Source: Verrucomicrobiota bacterium
GTDB lineage: Bacteria; Verrucomicrobiota; Verrucomicrobiia; JABWAM01
Length of the DNA stretch: 32,872 bases
Direction: 5' to 3'
Assembly (NCBI GenBank): GCA_023269615.1
Contig: JAHFSY010000049.1
Location: forward strand, 1-32,872
Under the pieces are notes generated by a model that searched no databases, was not told the origin of the DNA, and saw only the letters and a program-made list of their open reading frames with translations. The translations under genes were made by a program, and so were the position numbers. Each line of letters starts with the position of its first letter. Positions within the stretch are counted from its first letter, which is position 1. Shown in pieces: positions 16,030-25,165 of the stretch.

Positions 16030-17129
16030 AGTTTCACATTAGCGCCGGTTTTCACCGACTGGCAGGCAGCTTCCGTGATCTTCATGGCAAAGAGGCCGAG
16101 CGTGGCTGGGGAACCGTTGGGCGCGAGGCCGAGCGCGGCGTCCACCAGGTTCGAGACGGGCGCGAACATCGGATAGAGGCCGGCTTCGGGGAGGCTGGTC
16201 TGGCTGTGGGCCTCGGGCTCGGAGATGTCGGGGTAGGTGCGGACGTTGCAATGCAGGTCATGAAACTCCATCTTGCCCTGCCACAGTTCCAGCAGGAGCA
16301 TTCCCCCGGTCCCGTACACACGCACTTCGTAATGACGTTTTGAAAGCATCGTCGCGCCGGTGCTGGCCATCGAGACCAGTGTGCCGTCGTCGAGCTTGAT
16401 ATTGAGCGAGTCGTAAATGTCCACCGGCGTATCCGCGTTGTCGAACCGGGCAAACACTTCGGACGGCTGACGACCCGTGAGAAATCCAAGATACGCCGAC
16501 GCGTGCGACACCTGGCAGTAGATCTGTCCGCCGCCCGAGATCGCCGGGTCGTTGTAGGATGACTGGCCGGGCGCGATATAAGGCTTCTCCGCATTCTGGA
16601 GTGCGGGATTGGTGGCGAAGACTTTGTCCCAGGGCAGACCGCGATAGAGTCCCATCGTGAAGTTCGTCATCAGCACGCTGATCATCTTGAGTCGTCCGAG
16701 CGCGCCCGATTGGACCAGCTTGCGAGCCTCGATGCTGTGGGTCGTGTAGTGCCAGGGACAACTGATCACGAATTGCAGATTGCGCTTTGCCGCGAGATCC
16801 ACGAGTTCCTGCGCCTCCCGGACCGTGAAGGTCATCGGCTTCTCGATCAACACATGAAGCCCGCGTTCGAGACAGGCTTTCGCCTGCGCGTAATGCAGGT
16901 GCGGAGTCGAGCTGATCGCGACAGCCCGCAATCCATCGATCGCGAGCACCTCCTCGATCGTGGTGCAACCGTGGGGCACACCAAAATCCGCCGCGATCTT
17001 TCGCGCCTGGTCCCGGTCGCGTGTCTGGATGGCGATCAACTCAGCGCGGGGATGCTGCTTCAGCGCGGGCACATGAGCCGTCGTGCCCCACCAACCCGCG
17101 CCGATGACCGCGCATTTGAGTTTTTTCAT
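16023..17129 (-). CDS. Gfo/Idh/MocA-family NAD(P)-dependent oxidoreductase
   Basis: A 368-aa protein. The N-terminal Rossmann fold has GAGWWG at 10-15. EKP is at 96-98 (LIEKPM), with the conserved lysine of the family's active site. The C-terminal alpha/beta domain includes the segment GGGQIYCQVSHASAYL with a His typical of the catalytic/substrate region. Members oxidise or reduce the C1-C3 hydroxyls of sugars, inositols or sugar acids. A GGAAG ribosome site lies just upstream of the ATG. The stop codon lies inside the class D repeat. It stands alone between two palindromic spacers, so it may be transcribed separately or as part of a longer operon. The substrate cannot be named. Confidence 0.88.
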   Translation of the reverse strand: MKKLKCAVIGAGWWGTTAHVPALKQHPRAELIAIQTRDRDQARKIAADFGVPHGCTTIEEVLAIDGLRAVAISSTPHLHYAQAKACLERGLHVLIEKPMTFTVREAQELVDLAAKRNLQFVISCPWHYTTHSIEARKLVQSGALGRLKMISVLMTNFTMGLYRGLPWDKVFATNPALQNAEKPYIAPGQSSYNDPAISGGGQIYCQVSHASAYLGFLTGRQPSEVFARFDNADTPVDIYDSLNIKLDDGTLVSMASTGATMLSKRHYEVRVYGTGGMLLLELWQGKMEFHDLHCNVRTYPDISEPEAHSQTSLPEAGLYPMFAPVSNLVDAALGLAPNGSPATLGLFAMKITEAACQSVKTGANVKLR

Positions 17130-17151
17130 CTGGCTTCCTTTGCTTTTCCGT

Positions 17152-17270
17152 AACGGAGGGACACGCTCCGTCGTGTCCGTTGGTGAAAGTGGAGATCAGC
17201 GTTCAAGCGAACGCGGACGCTGATATTCATTTGTGACGTGGGTGGACACGACAGAGCGTGTCCCTCCGTT
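17152..17270. repeat. Inverted repeat pair (class B), first pair
   Basis: Arms 17152-17178 and 17244-17270 are inverse complements at 26 of 27 positions. Each arm contains a small hairpin, ACGGAG and CTCCGT around GGACACG. The 65-bp interior holds a smaller inverted motif (ATCAGCGT and ACGCTGAT). A run of T's follows the right arm (17269-17276). It lies between the Gfo/Idh/MocA gene and the glycosidase-like gene at 17306-19780. Confidence 0.85.
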
Positions 17271-17305
17271 TTTTTTGGTTGCAGAGCTGTGTGATGCATG
17301 GTCGT

Positions 17306-19780
17306 TCATCCTCCGGCGGGCCAGTATTCTGGTGTGAGGGTTTTGACGAGCTTCAGGTGTTGCGCGACCGCGAGCAGGGCGGGGAACTGAAGGCCGAGCA
17401 CGCCCTCGTATCCGCACACGATGCCATCGAATGTGTTGAAGGAGAGACCGGTTCCGATGCCGCCCATGAGACGGCCGAGGGCATGTCCCTGTGGAATCTC
17501 CCGGGCCATCTGGTCGGCCACCTTGGTGAATCCAAACACGGTCATCGCGCGTATGTAGTGATAGGTCAGCACGAGCGCGATGCATCCGTTGCAGAAGATC
17601 CCGAAACCATCCAGTCCGTCCTCTCGCACGCCCTGTCCCCATGAGCCGGGGGAATAATCGCCGCGACGGATGGGGATCAACGCGGTTGGCACGCCGTACG
17701 TGAAATTGTCCGCGCCGAGTTCGAGCCGCTTCGCTTCCATGCGCTTGAGAATGCTTCGGGCTCGGGATGGCGACACCAAACCATACACGCACGCCGGTCC
17801 GTTGACGCACGTATGGCCGTAATCGTGCAGTTCGCCATCCTTGCTCCGCCACGAGCCAAGCCAGCCGGTTTTCGGATTGTAGAAGCAGGGCTCGAACGCC
17901 TTGTGCAGCTTTTTGGTCGCGTGCCTGAGACGGACCTGGAGTTTGTGCTCGCCCACGGCGCCCGCCATCGCGATGACGTTGCGGAAGGCGCGATAGGTCT
18001 CCGCATTGCTGTAGGCGTCGTAGTGGCCGAAGTTCACGGAGTCCCATGCATTCGAGATGTCGTAGTAGCCGCCATAGTTGCCCGATGACACCGGCGCGAC
18101 CACGAGTCCGCGACGGTCGATCTTCGAGAGGATCCGTTCCGTGGCGCGGCGGACAAAAGGCCAGACATCCTCCAGCCAGTCGGCGTCGGGGGCGACCTGG
18201 TGAACCCGGCCGGCCGTGTTGAGAATTCCCGGATCGGTGTCCTGATAAATTTCACGGCTGCTGGCGCAACCGCGTCCGTCCTTGAGCGCCATCGTGGCGG
18301 TGCATCGCGCCAGTTCAATCGGCGCCGGGCCGACCTTCGGGGCGGGCGTGTAGGCGGCCATGTCCGTGGTTCCCGAAAGGCAGGAGAGGGCGTTGCTGGA
18401 CATGGAGTTGTTGGCGAATCCCGCGAGCTCGGGTCGGAACGTGAAACCCGGTCCCCAGTTGCGACGGAACTCAGGGTGGGCCGTCCGCGCGCGGGCATGT
18501 CCCGGCAGCATGTCGGCGACACGAAACTCGAATTTCGATTCATGTCGCGCGCGGCCCAGTTTGAAGCTGGCGGGATAGGGTCCCGGGTGTCCGTACACGA
18601 TGCCGGTCCAGCCGATGAGATATTGACGCCATGAATCCACCTGGAGCCGCGCCGAATCTCCCTCGACGATGTTGCAGGAGAGATTTCCGTAGCCGGGCGC
18701 CGCCCAGATCGCGGGCAGCTCCGTCGCGCCGGTCCGTCCTGCATCTTGGAGTGGGATGGCGAGGGTTGCCACGGGTGAGACCCTTCCGCTCCAAAGAAAA
18801 CGCCATGCTTCGCATTCGAGTGTTTCGCGATCGGAGTTGGTCTGTTGTGCCAGACGGACGTCCATTCCATCTGGACGCACTTCAAATTCCGCATCCACCA
18901 CGAAGCCTTTGTCCGCGTGCAGATTGCGATAGGACACCACGTTTCCCTCGACGGAGACCTCGCCGCCCCAGTAGGTTGCGCCGCATTCCCAATCGAGAGT
19001 GTTCCACGCCGGCCCGGAGATCATGCGCATGTCGAAAGTGAACTGCAGGTCGCAATAATCACCGAGTCCCGTGGTCGCGATGGTCCGGTTAAAAAGCAGG
19101 TTGTCGGCGGACTTGCCTTTCGAAGCGGTGTCCCAGCCGAGATGATTGATGAACGGACGGCGCAACGAGAATCCGGCCGCAAACTGACTGGATGAAAACT
19201 GGACCTGTTGATTTTCTGCGAATGTTTTCAGACCCCGTCCTCCCTTGGGACGGTAATGGGTGAGCGCCAGCGGCGGTTGGATGGGGAGATCCGACTCGCT
19301 CTCGGTGAGATCCTTGCCGTGCCACTCGACGTTGGTGAGAATGTTGTAGGGGACATTGTACGGATTGTTTCCCCATTGATCCGAGAACGTCGGGAGACCG
19401 GGATGTTGGCGCACACATTCGAGTTTGAGAACGCGGGCTTCAACGCCATCCAGTTTGATGCGATACGATTTTCCGATCGGTATCTTTGGCATTTCCTTTC
19501 GGAAAACCTGACGCCAGCTGCGGCTTTTGTCATCCCACGCGTCCAGCTGCAACATCGACGGAAGCCCGCGGCCGTCCGTGCCGGGAACACCCGGGCGCAC
19601 GTTGAAGGGATGGATGACCAGTGTGTCGAGTTTCACCCGGCGATAAAACCGGTAGTAGCGCAACGAACCAATCGCAGGCACCCTGGTTTTCGTTTCCGCA
19701 TCCTCATGCCAATGCCACACCGCCTGGGGTATGGTCTGGACGCGTGTCAGCAGATGAGAGGAGCCTTTGGCGGATTTCAT
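17306..19780 (-). CDS. Large glycosidase-like protein, tandem paralogue 1
   Basis: An 824-aa protein without a signal peptide. It is not matched to a named family by eye. Residues about 30-155 look like a discoidin/F5-8C-type beta-sandwich (SLRYYRFYRRVKL, QLDAWDDKS, LKLECVRQ). A middle beta-rich region (about 190-420) contains GATYWGGEVSVEGNVVSYR. The C-terminal about 350 residues are helical with paired aromatic and Gly motifs such as DYGHTCVNGP, SNAWDSVNFGHYD and GIGTGLSFN, resembling an (alpha/alpha)6 toroid as in six-hairpin glycosidases. A role in cleaving glycosidic bonds is inferred from that fold and the neighbours. It is clearly homologous to the adjacent 20003-22489 gene over its full length. 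No Shine-Dalgarno is visible; an A-run precedes the ATG. Confidence 0.72.
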   Translation of the reverse strand: MKSAKGSSHLLTRVQTIPQAVWHWHEDAETKTRVPAIGSLRYYRFYRRVKLDTLVIHPFNVRPGVPGTDGRGLPSMLQLDAWDDKSRSWRQVFRKEMPKIPIGKSYRIKLDGVEARVLKLECVRQHPGLPTFSDQWGNNPYNVPYNILTNVEWHGKDLTESESDLPIQPPLALTHYRPKGGRGLKTFAENQQVQFSSSQFAAGFSLRRPFINHLGWDTASKGKSADNLLFNRTIATTGLGDYCDLQFTFDMRMISGPAWNTLDWECGATYWGGEVSVEGNVVSYRNLHADKGFVVDAEFEVRPDGMDVRLAQQTNSDRETLECEAWRFLWSGRVSPVATLAIPLQDAGRTGATELPAIWAAPGYGNLSCNIVEGDSARLQVDSWRQYLIGWTGIVYGHPGPYPASFKLGRARHESKFEFRVADMLPGHARARTAHPEFRRNWGPGFTFRPELAGFANNSMSSNALSCLSGTTDMAAYTPAPKVGPAPIELARCTATMALKDGRGCASSREIYQDTDPGILNTAGRVHQVAPDADWLEDVWPFVRRATERILSKIDRRGLVVAPVSSGNYGGYYDISNAWDSVNFGHYDAYSNAETYRAFRNVIAMAGAVGEHKLQVRLRHATKKLHKAFEPCFYNPKTGWLGSWRSKDGELHDYGHTCVNGPACVYGLVSPSRARSILKRMEAKRLELGADNFTYGVPTALIPIRRGDYSPGSWGQGVREDGLDGFGIFCNGCIALVLTYHYIRAMTVFGFTKVADQMAREIPQGHALGRLMGGIGTGLSFNTFDGIVCGYEGVLGLQFPALLAVAQHLKLVKTLTPEYWPAGG

Positions 19781-19803
19781 TTTTTTATGATGCTTTCAGG
19801 GTG

Positions 19804-19961
19804 ACGGAGGGACACGCTCCGTCGTGTCCGCTGGTGGATGGGTGAGCAATCGTCAAAAGACCCTTGAACCGGGTACACGTGCTTTCGTCGCCCTCGAAAA
19901 ATATCTTCGCTTGAAAATCCATTCGTGACATGGGTGGACACGACGGAGCGTGTCCCTCCGT
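19804..19961. repeat. Inverted repeat pair (class B), second pair
   Basis: Arms 19804-19829 and 19936-19961 are exact inverse complements (26 of 26) and are the same sequence as the pair at 17152-17270. The interior is about 106 bp and unrelated to that of the first pair except near the right arm, where GTGACRTGGGT is shared. A T6 run follows the right arm (19961-19966). It sits between the two paralogous glycosidase-like genes. Confidence 0.87.
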
Positions 19962-20002
19962 TTTTTGCACACAAGCAGTCGAGGAGAACCTCGATATTTC
20001 TC

Positions 20003-22489
20003 CTATGACGATTCATCGGGCCAGTATTCTGGTGTCATGGTTTTTACAAGTCCCAGGTGTTGGGCGACCGCGAGCAGGGCGGGGAATTGCAACCCGAGCG
20101 CGCCTTCGTACCCGCACACGATGCCCTCGTACGTGTTGAAGGAGAGACCGGTCCCGATGCCGCCGAGGAGCCTGCCTTTGGCATGACCATCAAGAATCTC
20201 CCGTGCCATCTGGTCGCCCACTTTTTTGAATCCGAACACGGTCATCGCGCGGATGTAGTGGTAGGCTGTCACGAGTGCCAGGCATCCGTTGCAGAAGATT
20301 CCGAAGCCATCGAGTCCGTCCTCGCGAAGTCCCTGTCCCCATCCCCCGTCGCCATAGTCGCGCCGACGGATGGGAATCAACGCGGTTGGAACGCCGTAAC
20401 TGAAATCATCGGCGCCGAGTTCGAGCCGCTTTGCTTCCATGCGACTGAGAATGCTTCGGGCGCGGGCGGGCGGCACCAGGCCATACACGACCGCCGGGCC
20501 GTTGACACAGGTGTGGCCGTAATCGTGCAGCTCGCCATCCTTGCTCCGCCACGAGCCGAGCCAGCCGGTCTTGGGATTGTAGAAACATGGCTCAAACACC
20601 TTGCGCAACTTCTGCGTTGCGTGCTTGAGGCGATCCTGGAGCTTGTGCTCGCCCACCGCGCCCGCCATCGCGATCACGTTGCGGAAGGCACGGTAGGTCT
20701 CGGCGTTGCTCCACGCGTCATAATGCCCGAAGTTCACCGAATCCCAGGCGTTCGAGATCGTGATCTCGTCGCCGTAGTTGCCCGTTGCCAGATGGGTGAC
20801 CACAAGGCCGCGCCGGTCCATCTTCGAGAGAATCCGCTCGGTGGCGCGCCGCACGAACGGCCAGACATCATCGAGCCATTCTGCATTGGGCGCGAACTGG
20901 TGGATTCGGCCGGTCATGTTGAGCACGGAAGGATCGGTGTCCTGGTAAATTTCGCGGCTCGCCGTGGCCCCGCGTCCATCCTTGAGCGCCATCGTGGCGG
21001 TGTGACGCGCCATCTCGATCGGTGACGGTCCGACCTTCGGCTGGGCGGCATAGGCCGCCATGTCCGTGACACCCGACATGCAGGAGACACAGTTGGTGGA
21101 CAACGCATTGTTGGAAAATCCACCCAGCTCGGGGCGGAACATGAAACCCTGTCCCCAGTTGCGTCGCAGCTCGGGATGGATTTTTTTTGCGTTGGCAAGT
21201 CCCGGAAGCAGGTCGGCAACGCGAAACTCAAAGTTGGATTCATGCTGCGTGCGTCCCAGCTGGAAGCTCGCGGGATACGACTCCGTCTGGCCGAGCACGA
21301 TGCCCGCCCAGCCGATGACATATTGCCTCCACGAATCCACCTGGAGCCGGGCCGCATCACCACCGACACGGTTGCACGACAGGTAACCGTAGCCCGGCGC
21401 CGCCCACATCGCGGGGAATTCCGCAGCGCCCGTCCGCCCTTCGTCCTGTCGCGGCATGGCATAGGTCGCCACGGGCGAAACCCGTCCGTCCCATAGAAAA
21501 CGCCACGCCTCGCATTCGAGCGTTTCGCGGCCGGAGTCCGTCCGTTGCGAAAGGCGCATGTTCATGCCGTCGGGACGCACTTCAAAATCCGCGTCCACCA
21601 TCACATCATCGGCTGCGTGCAGGTTGCGGTAGGAAACCACGTTGCCCTCGACCGACACCTCGCCGCCCCAGTAGGTCGCGCCGCATTCCCAGTCGAGCGT
21701 GTTCCACATCGGCCCCGAGATCATGCGCACGTCAAAGCAATACGACAGATCACAGTAATCACCCATTCCGGTGGTGGCGATGGTCCGGTTGAACAGCAGG
21801 TTGGTTGCGGATTTGCCAAGCCCGGCGCTGTCCCACCCGAGATGGGTGAGCATGGGGCGCCGCAACGAAAAGCCGACTGAGAATTGATCCGATGAAAAGG
21901 TGACCGTCTGCTTTTCAGCCAGCGTCTTCAATCCTCTTCCACCCTTGGGACGATAGCGGGTAAGATCGAGCCAAGGCTTCACGGGAAGATCGCAATGCCA
22001 TTCGCTGACGTCCGCGCCGTGCCATTCGATGTTGGCGAGCATGGTGTAGGGAACGTTTTCCGGGTTGATCCACTGGTCCGAGAACGAGGGGGGCATCGTG
22101 TATTGACGCAGGCAGGTGAGTTTCAGAATGCGTGCCTCGAGTCCATCCAGTTTGAAGTGATGGGATTTTCCCTTCGGCAGCCGGGGAAGGTCCTTTCGAA
22201 AGACCAGTTTCCAGCTGTGGCTTTTGTCATCCCACGCATCCAGTTGCAGCATCGCCGGCAGCGCGCGTTCATCGCGGTCCTTGAGCACCTGCTCATCGTT
22301 GCTTGGAAAACCGGGGCGGGCGACCACGGGATGAATGATGAGCGAACTCAGTCGCACCCTTCGATAAAACCGGTAGTAACGCAACGAACCGATCGCCGGC
22401 ACCTTTGTTTTTGTCTCGGAATCCTCGTACCAGTGCCACACGGCCTGGGGCACGGTCTGGATGCGCGTAATCTTCTTGTGTGTTTTCAT
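20003..22489 (-). CDS. Large glycosidase-like protein, tandem paralogue 2
   Basis: An 828-aa paralogue of the gene at 17306-19780, with the same three-part layout. In the N-terminal stretch from RIQT to PGFP, 41 of 54 residues are identical, and the C-terminal 100 residues are nearer 85%. The main length difference is an insertion around residue 70 (charged, with KDRDERALP). The motifs DYGHTCVNGP, GATYWGGEVSVEG and GIGTGLSFN are kept. The start at 22489 aligns with that of the paralogue; the frame stays open further upstream to 22654 through a repeat fragment and the end of the DUF4838 gene, which is not believed. No signal peptide, so cytoplasmic. Two retained copies suggest different bond or monomer specificities; this is inference. 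Confidence 0.72.
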   Translation of the reverse strand: MKTHKKITRIQTVPQAVWHWYEDSETKTKVPAIGSLRYYRFYRRVRLSSLIIHPVVARPGFPSNDEQVLKDRDERALPAMLQLDAWDDKSHSWKLVFRKDLPRLPKGKSHHFKLDGLEARILKLTCLRQYTMPPSFSDQWINPENVPYTMLANIEWHGADVSEWHCDLPVKPWLDLTRYRPKGGRGLKTLAEKQTVTFSSDQFSVGFSLRRPMLTHLGWDSAGLGKSATNLLFNRTIATTGMGDYCDLSYCFDVRMISGPMWNTLDWECGATYWGGEVSVEGNVVSYRNLHAADDVMVDADFEVRPDGMNMRLSQRTDSGRETLECEAWRFLWDGRVSPVATYAMPRQDEGRTGAAEFPAMWAAPGYGYLSCNRVGGDAARLQVDSWRQYVIGWAGIVLGQTESYPASFQLGRTQHESNFEFRVADLLPGLANAKKIHPELRRNWGQGFMFRPELGGFSNNALSTNCVSCMSGVTDMAAYAAQPKVGPSPIEMARHTATMALKDGRGATASREIYQDTDPSVLNMTGRIHQFAPNAEWLDDVWPFVRRATERILSKMDRRGLVVTHLATGNYGDEITISNAWDSVNFGHYDAWSNAETYRAFRNVIAMAGAVGEHKLQDRLKHATQKLRKVFEPCFYNPKTGWLGSWRSKDGELHDYGHTCVNGPAVVYGLVPPARARSILSRMEAKRLELGADDFSYGVPTALIPIRRRDYGDGGWGQGLREDGLDGFGIFCNGCLALVTAYHYIRAMTVFGFKKVGDQMAREILDGHAKGRLLGGIGTGLSFNTYEGIVCGYEGALGLQFPALLAVAQHLGLVKTMTPEYWPDESS

Positions 22490-22521
22490 GGCTTTTCCGG
22501 GTATCGTGTGGGTTTCATGGT

Positions 22522-22541
22522 AACGGAGCGTGTCCCTCCGC
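22522..22541. repeat. Solitary class B half-element
   Basis: A single unit with CGGAG and CTCCG arms around CGTGTCC, followed by a T5 run. It is the same core as the pairs at 17152-17270 and 19804-19961 but without a partner, in the 85-bp gap upstream of the second paralogue. Confidence 0.65.
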
Positions 22542-22574
22542 TTTTTGCCTGCAAGAGGTCGGGAAGATTCGATT

Positions 22575-25016
22575 TCATTTGCCCGCCTCTGCGCCGGGCT
22601 TTGGGGAATAAAGGAGGAGGCGCGAGGAAAATCCGCCGCCGGCCTCGGCGGCATTGAAGCCGGTGTTCACGCGGACGACGATGGTGTTTGATTTTCCCGG
22701 TTGAATGGCATCGGTGACGTCCACCTCCAGTTCGCTCTCGGGACGGATGTAAGCATCGGTATAGGGACGGTAGCCGGCAAATTTTCCGTTCACCCACACC
22801 CACGCTTCCGTTTCAACGGTCGGCGCGTAGAGCATGATTTTCTTTCCCTTGGCGGAGGAGGGGACGTCCACCTTGAGGCGATACCAGATTGCGCCAAGAT
22901 AGGGATATCCGGTTTCGTCCAGGCATCCTTTGACCTGAAGATAATAAGGTTTCGTTGTCAGCACCATCTGCCATCCCTTGTCATCTTTCAGGTCAGGGGC
23001 ATACCAGTCCGAAAACCGTCCTTCGTCGCGAGGATCCGTCCGAAACTCCGCCTTGTCCGGCAGGAGCTTGATGAGGTCACCCGTCTTGCCGGAAACCCGG
23101 TCCGCCATCTTCTGGTAATACGCCTTGCGATTGACGATTCCCCAATAATAGAACCCCGAAGTGGCATCGGTATCATTCGGTTCCGAGTAAAAAATGCTGA
23201 TCTTGTTGAGTTTTGCCCGCTGGGCCAGCATGGAGTCCGCCTGCTTCACGGCCTCGGCAAAATCACCCGCCCACTCGGCTTCCGTCATGGCCATGTAAGC
23301 CTTGAGATGTTCCAGGGTGAGGCGGTCCGCCTCCACGTGTTTTTTGACGGCGTCGGTGTCGGCAAGACGGGCGGCCTCGGTGAGATGCTTCTGCAATTCC
23401 GCGATCAGTTCCGGCGTGTAAACGTACGGCAGAACGCGGTCTTCATGACCCAGCACCGGCGTGTTTTCGAAGGTTGTTTCCAGCGCGTCCCAGAAAGCGC
23501 GCCCGGGCTTCGCTGCGGCCCCGTACCATCTGGCATAAAAATCGTCGCTCGCTGCGTTCACGTCGAGATCCGACTTCCACATCATCTGCGCGCGAAGCCA
23601 GCGTGGAAAAATTCCCGACTCCATCAGCACGCAACGACCCTCGTCCGCAAAACCGATCACGCCGCATTTCTTGAATATGGGAAAATCATGGGCGACCACA
23701 CGGCTGAGCGGCAACGGCGTGCTGGCCGAGGCGAGCATTCCGTAGGTGTAATTGTACATGTACACGTTGCGGCTGAGCTCGCACCAGCGTTTGAGTATCT
23801 GTCCCTGGCGGACGGCCTGCCAGCTTTTGGGATTGTCGTAGGCGTGCATCGTGTCCGACCAGATGGCGGCGAACATGATGTAGATGTTGGGATCGAGTGT
23901 GACGCCTTGGGGAGGCGTGTTCCGGTTGGAGTAACCATTGGTTCCGATGAGGCGGTCGGGAAACTCCTTCTTCACCTCGCGGGTCACCTGGTTGACGAAT
24001 TCCATCCACTCCTCCGAGGTGCTGAGTCCGGACGGGACGCCCACCCGCCCGCCGATGTCCGGAAAACCCTTGCTGCGCTTGACCGTTTCGGGAGTGCAAT
24101 CGCGCGGCATGCCGTCGTCAGGGGCCAATCCGCATGAGAGCAAGGACGGTTCCTTTCGGAATCGTTCCTTGATGCCATCCGCGACCATCTGGGCGCTCTT
24201 GGGATTGCTCAGGTTGGCCATGCTGCGGTAGGGAGCCCCGTTTTCTGTTTTCCCGAACAGGGTGGGATCCGCCTTGAATTTTTCCTCGGAGAGGTAGGTG
24301 GCCAGCGAGCCGTCGCTGGCGGATTCAAGAAGGTCGTAGCCGGGATTCATCCGGTTCCGGATTTTCCAGCGGTATTCGATCGCCCGGCTGTCCGGGGTCT
24401 GGCTGCCCGATCCCCAGTTGCGCATGAGGAAATCGGGTTTCTGGCGCACCTCCATGTTGTCCACCTTGATGGTGGCTTGTTTGGGAAACACCTCCCCAAA
24501 TTCGCCCGGCATGAACCAGCGGACGCCAAGTCGTTCAAGCAATTCCGCCACGGCGTACTCCGAGCCGTGATAGGGGCCTTCGTCGTTGCCTGCGAGCACG
24601 AGCCGGTCGCCCTTGCACAGGACGAGAAAGCCTTCTTCGCGCCGTGACGGTGTGAGGCCGGAAGGAATCTTGTCACTGGACTGGGTGAGGCGGCTTTTGC
24701 CAACCAGGATGACCGTGCCACTCGGATCTTTTTCGTCGGAGACAATGGGAAGTTTGGCGCCCGATATTTTTTCGATGTAAACCTGCAGGTCAAGTGCCGC
24801 CGCCGCGATCTTGTTGGTTGTTCCTGCTCGAACATCCGCGGAGAGGCCGGCGGTTGGGGGCTCGGTCGGTGCGCCGATCGCGTCCTTGCTGATGACGATC
24901 GTCGCCGCAGGTTTTCCATCCTGGGTGAGAGTGAGGGCATGTGCATGGGCGGCGATGATGGCAAGGAGGGCGGCACCAATCTGAAAACGAGTCCGGAAAG
25001 TGAGATGCCTTGTCAT
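22575..25016 (-). CDS. Exported DUF4838 glycosidase-like protein
   Basis: 813 aa from the ATG at 25016, chosen because it starts a clean signal peptide (RTRF, then a hydrophobic core, cleavage near AHA at 25-27). Residues about 35-180 resemble the N-terminal domain of alpha-glucuronidases and related glycosidases (LQVYIEKISGAKLPIVSD, GSEYAVAELLERLGVRWFMPGEFGEVFP). The following about 350 residues match the DUF4838 pattern, a TIM-barrel-like region with GLAPDDGMPRDC and NVYMYNYTYG. The C-terminal about 150 residues form a jelly roll with YTDAYIRPESELEVDVTDAIQPGKSN, as in GH2-type sugar-binding domains. Probably a periplasmic or surface glycosidase. An in-frame ATG at 25169 overlaps the deacetylase stop as ATGA but reads through a repeat, so it is less likely. 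Confidence 0.8.
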   Translation of the reverse strand: MTRHLTFRTRFQIGAALLAIIAAHAHALTLTQDGKPAATIVISKDAIGAPTEPPTAGLSADVRAGTTNKIAAAALDLQVYIEKISGAKLPIVSDEKDPSGTVILVGKSRLTQSSDKIPSGLTPSRREEGFLVLCKGDRLVLAGNDEGPYHGSEYAVAELLERLGVRWFMPGEFGEVFPKQATIKVDNMEVRQKPDFLMRNWGSGSQTPDSRAIEYRWKIRNRMNPGYDLLESASDGSLATYLSEEKFKADPTLFGKTENGAPYRSMANLSNPKSAQMVADGIKERFRKEPSLLSCGLAPDDGMPRDCTPETVKRSKGFPDIGGRVGVPSGLSTSEEWMEFVNQVTREVKKEFPDRLIGTNGYSNRNTPPQGVTLDPNIYIMFAAIWSDTMHAYDNPKSWQAVRQGQILKRWCELSRNVYMYNYTYGMLASASTPLPLSRVVAHDFPIFKKCGVIGFADEGRCVLMESGIFPRWLRAQMMWKSDLDVNAASDDFYARWYGAAAKPGRAFWDALETTFENTPVLGHEDRVLPYVYTPELIAELQKHLTEAARLADTDAVKKHVEADRLTLEHLKAYMAMTEAEWAGDFAEAVKQADSMLAQRAKLNKISIFYSEPNDTDATSGFYYWGIVNRKAYYQKMADRVSGKTGDLIKLLPDKAEFRTDPRDEGRFSDWYAPDLKDDKGWQMVLTTKPYYLQVKGCLDETGYPYLGAIWYRLKVDVPSSAKGKKIMLYAPTVETEAWVWVNGKFAGYRPYTDAYIRPESELEVDVTDAIQPGKSNTIVVRVNTGFNAAEAGGGFSSRLLLYSPKPGAEAGK

Positions 25017-25042
25017 GAGAGGTGAATTTTTCGTTGCCGATG

Positions 25043-25141
25043 GTAGGGCGTGCTCGCCGAGCGCGCCGTCGTTCTCCCTCGGGATCACACATTCACTTTC
25101 CACGGGCCACCGTTGCGGCGCGTTCGGCGAACGCGCCCTAC
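25043..25141. repeat. REPIN-like inverted pair (class C)
   Basis: Arms 25043-25068 and 25116-25141 are inverse complements at 23 of 26 positions and start with GTAGGGCG. Each arm contains its own palindrome (GCGCGTTCGCCGAACGCGC type). It fills most of the 149-bp gap between the deacetylase-like and DUF4838 genes. On the minus strand it is fully open in the DUF4838 frame. Confidence 0.82.
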
Positions 25142-25165
25142 CTCGGACTTTGCAATTGAATGATT

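Noticed and set aside
22490..22654. N-terminal extension of the second glycosidase-like paralogue from 22654
   Set aside because: It would overlap the DUF4838 gene and cross a repeat fragment, and the paralogue starts at the position matching 22489.
22701..24137. Long plus-strand open frame (478 codons) antisense to the DUF4838 gene
   Set aside because: No motifs; it mirrors third-codon-position GC bias of the real gene.
7311..25141. CRISPR array
   Set aside because: The repeats are inverted pairs of different classes at distant sites, not regularly spaced direct repeats, and no cas genes are present.
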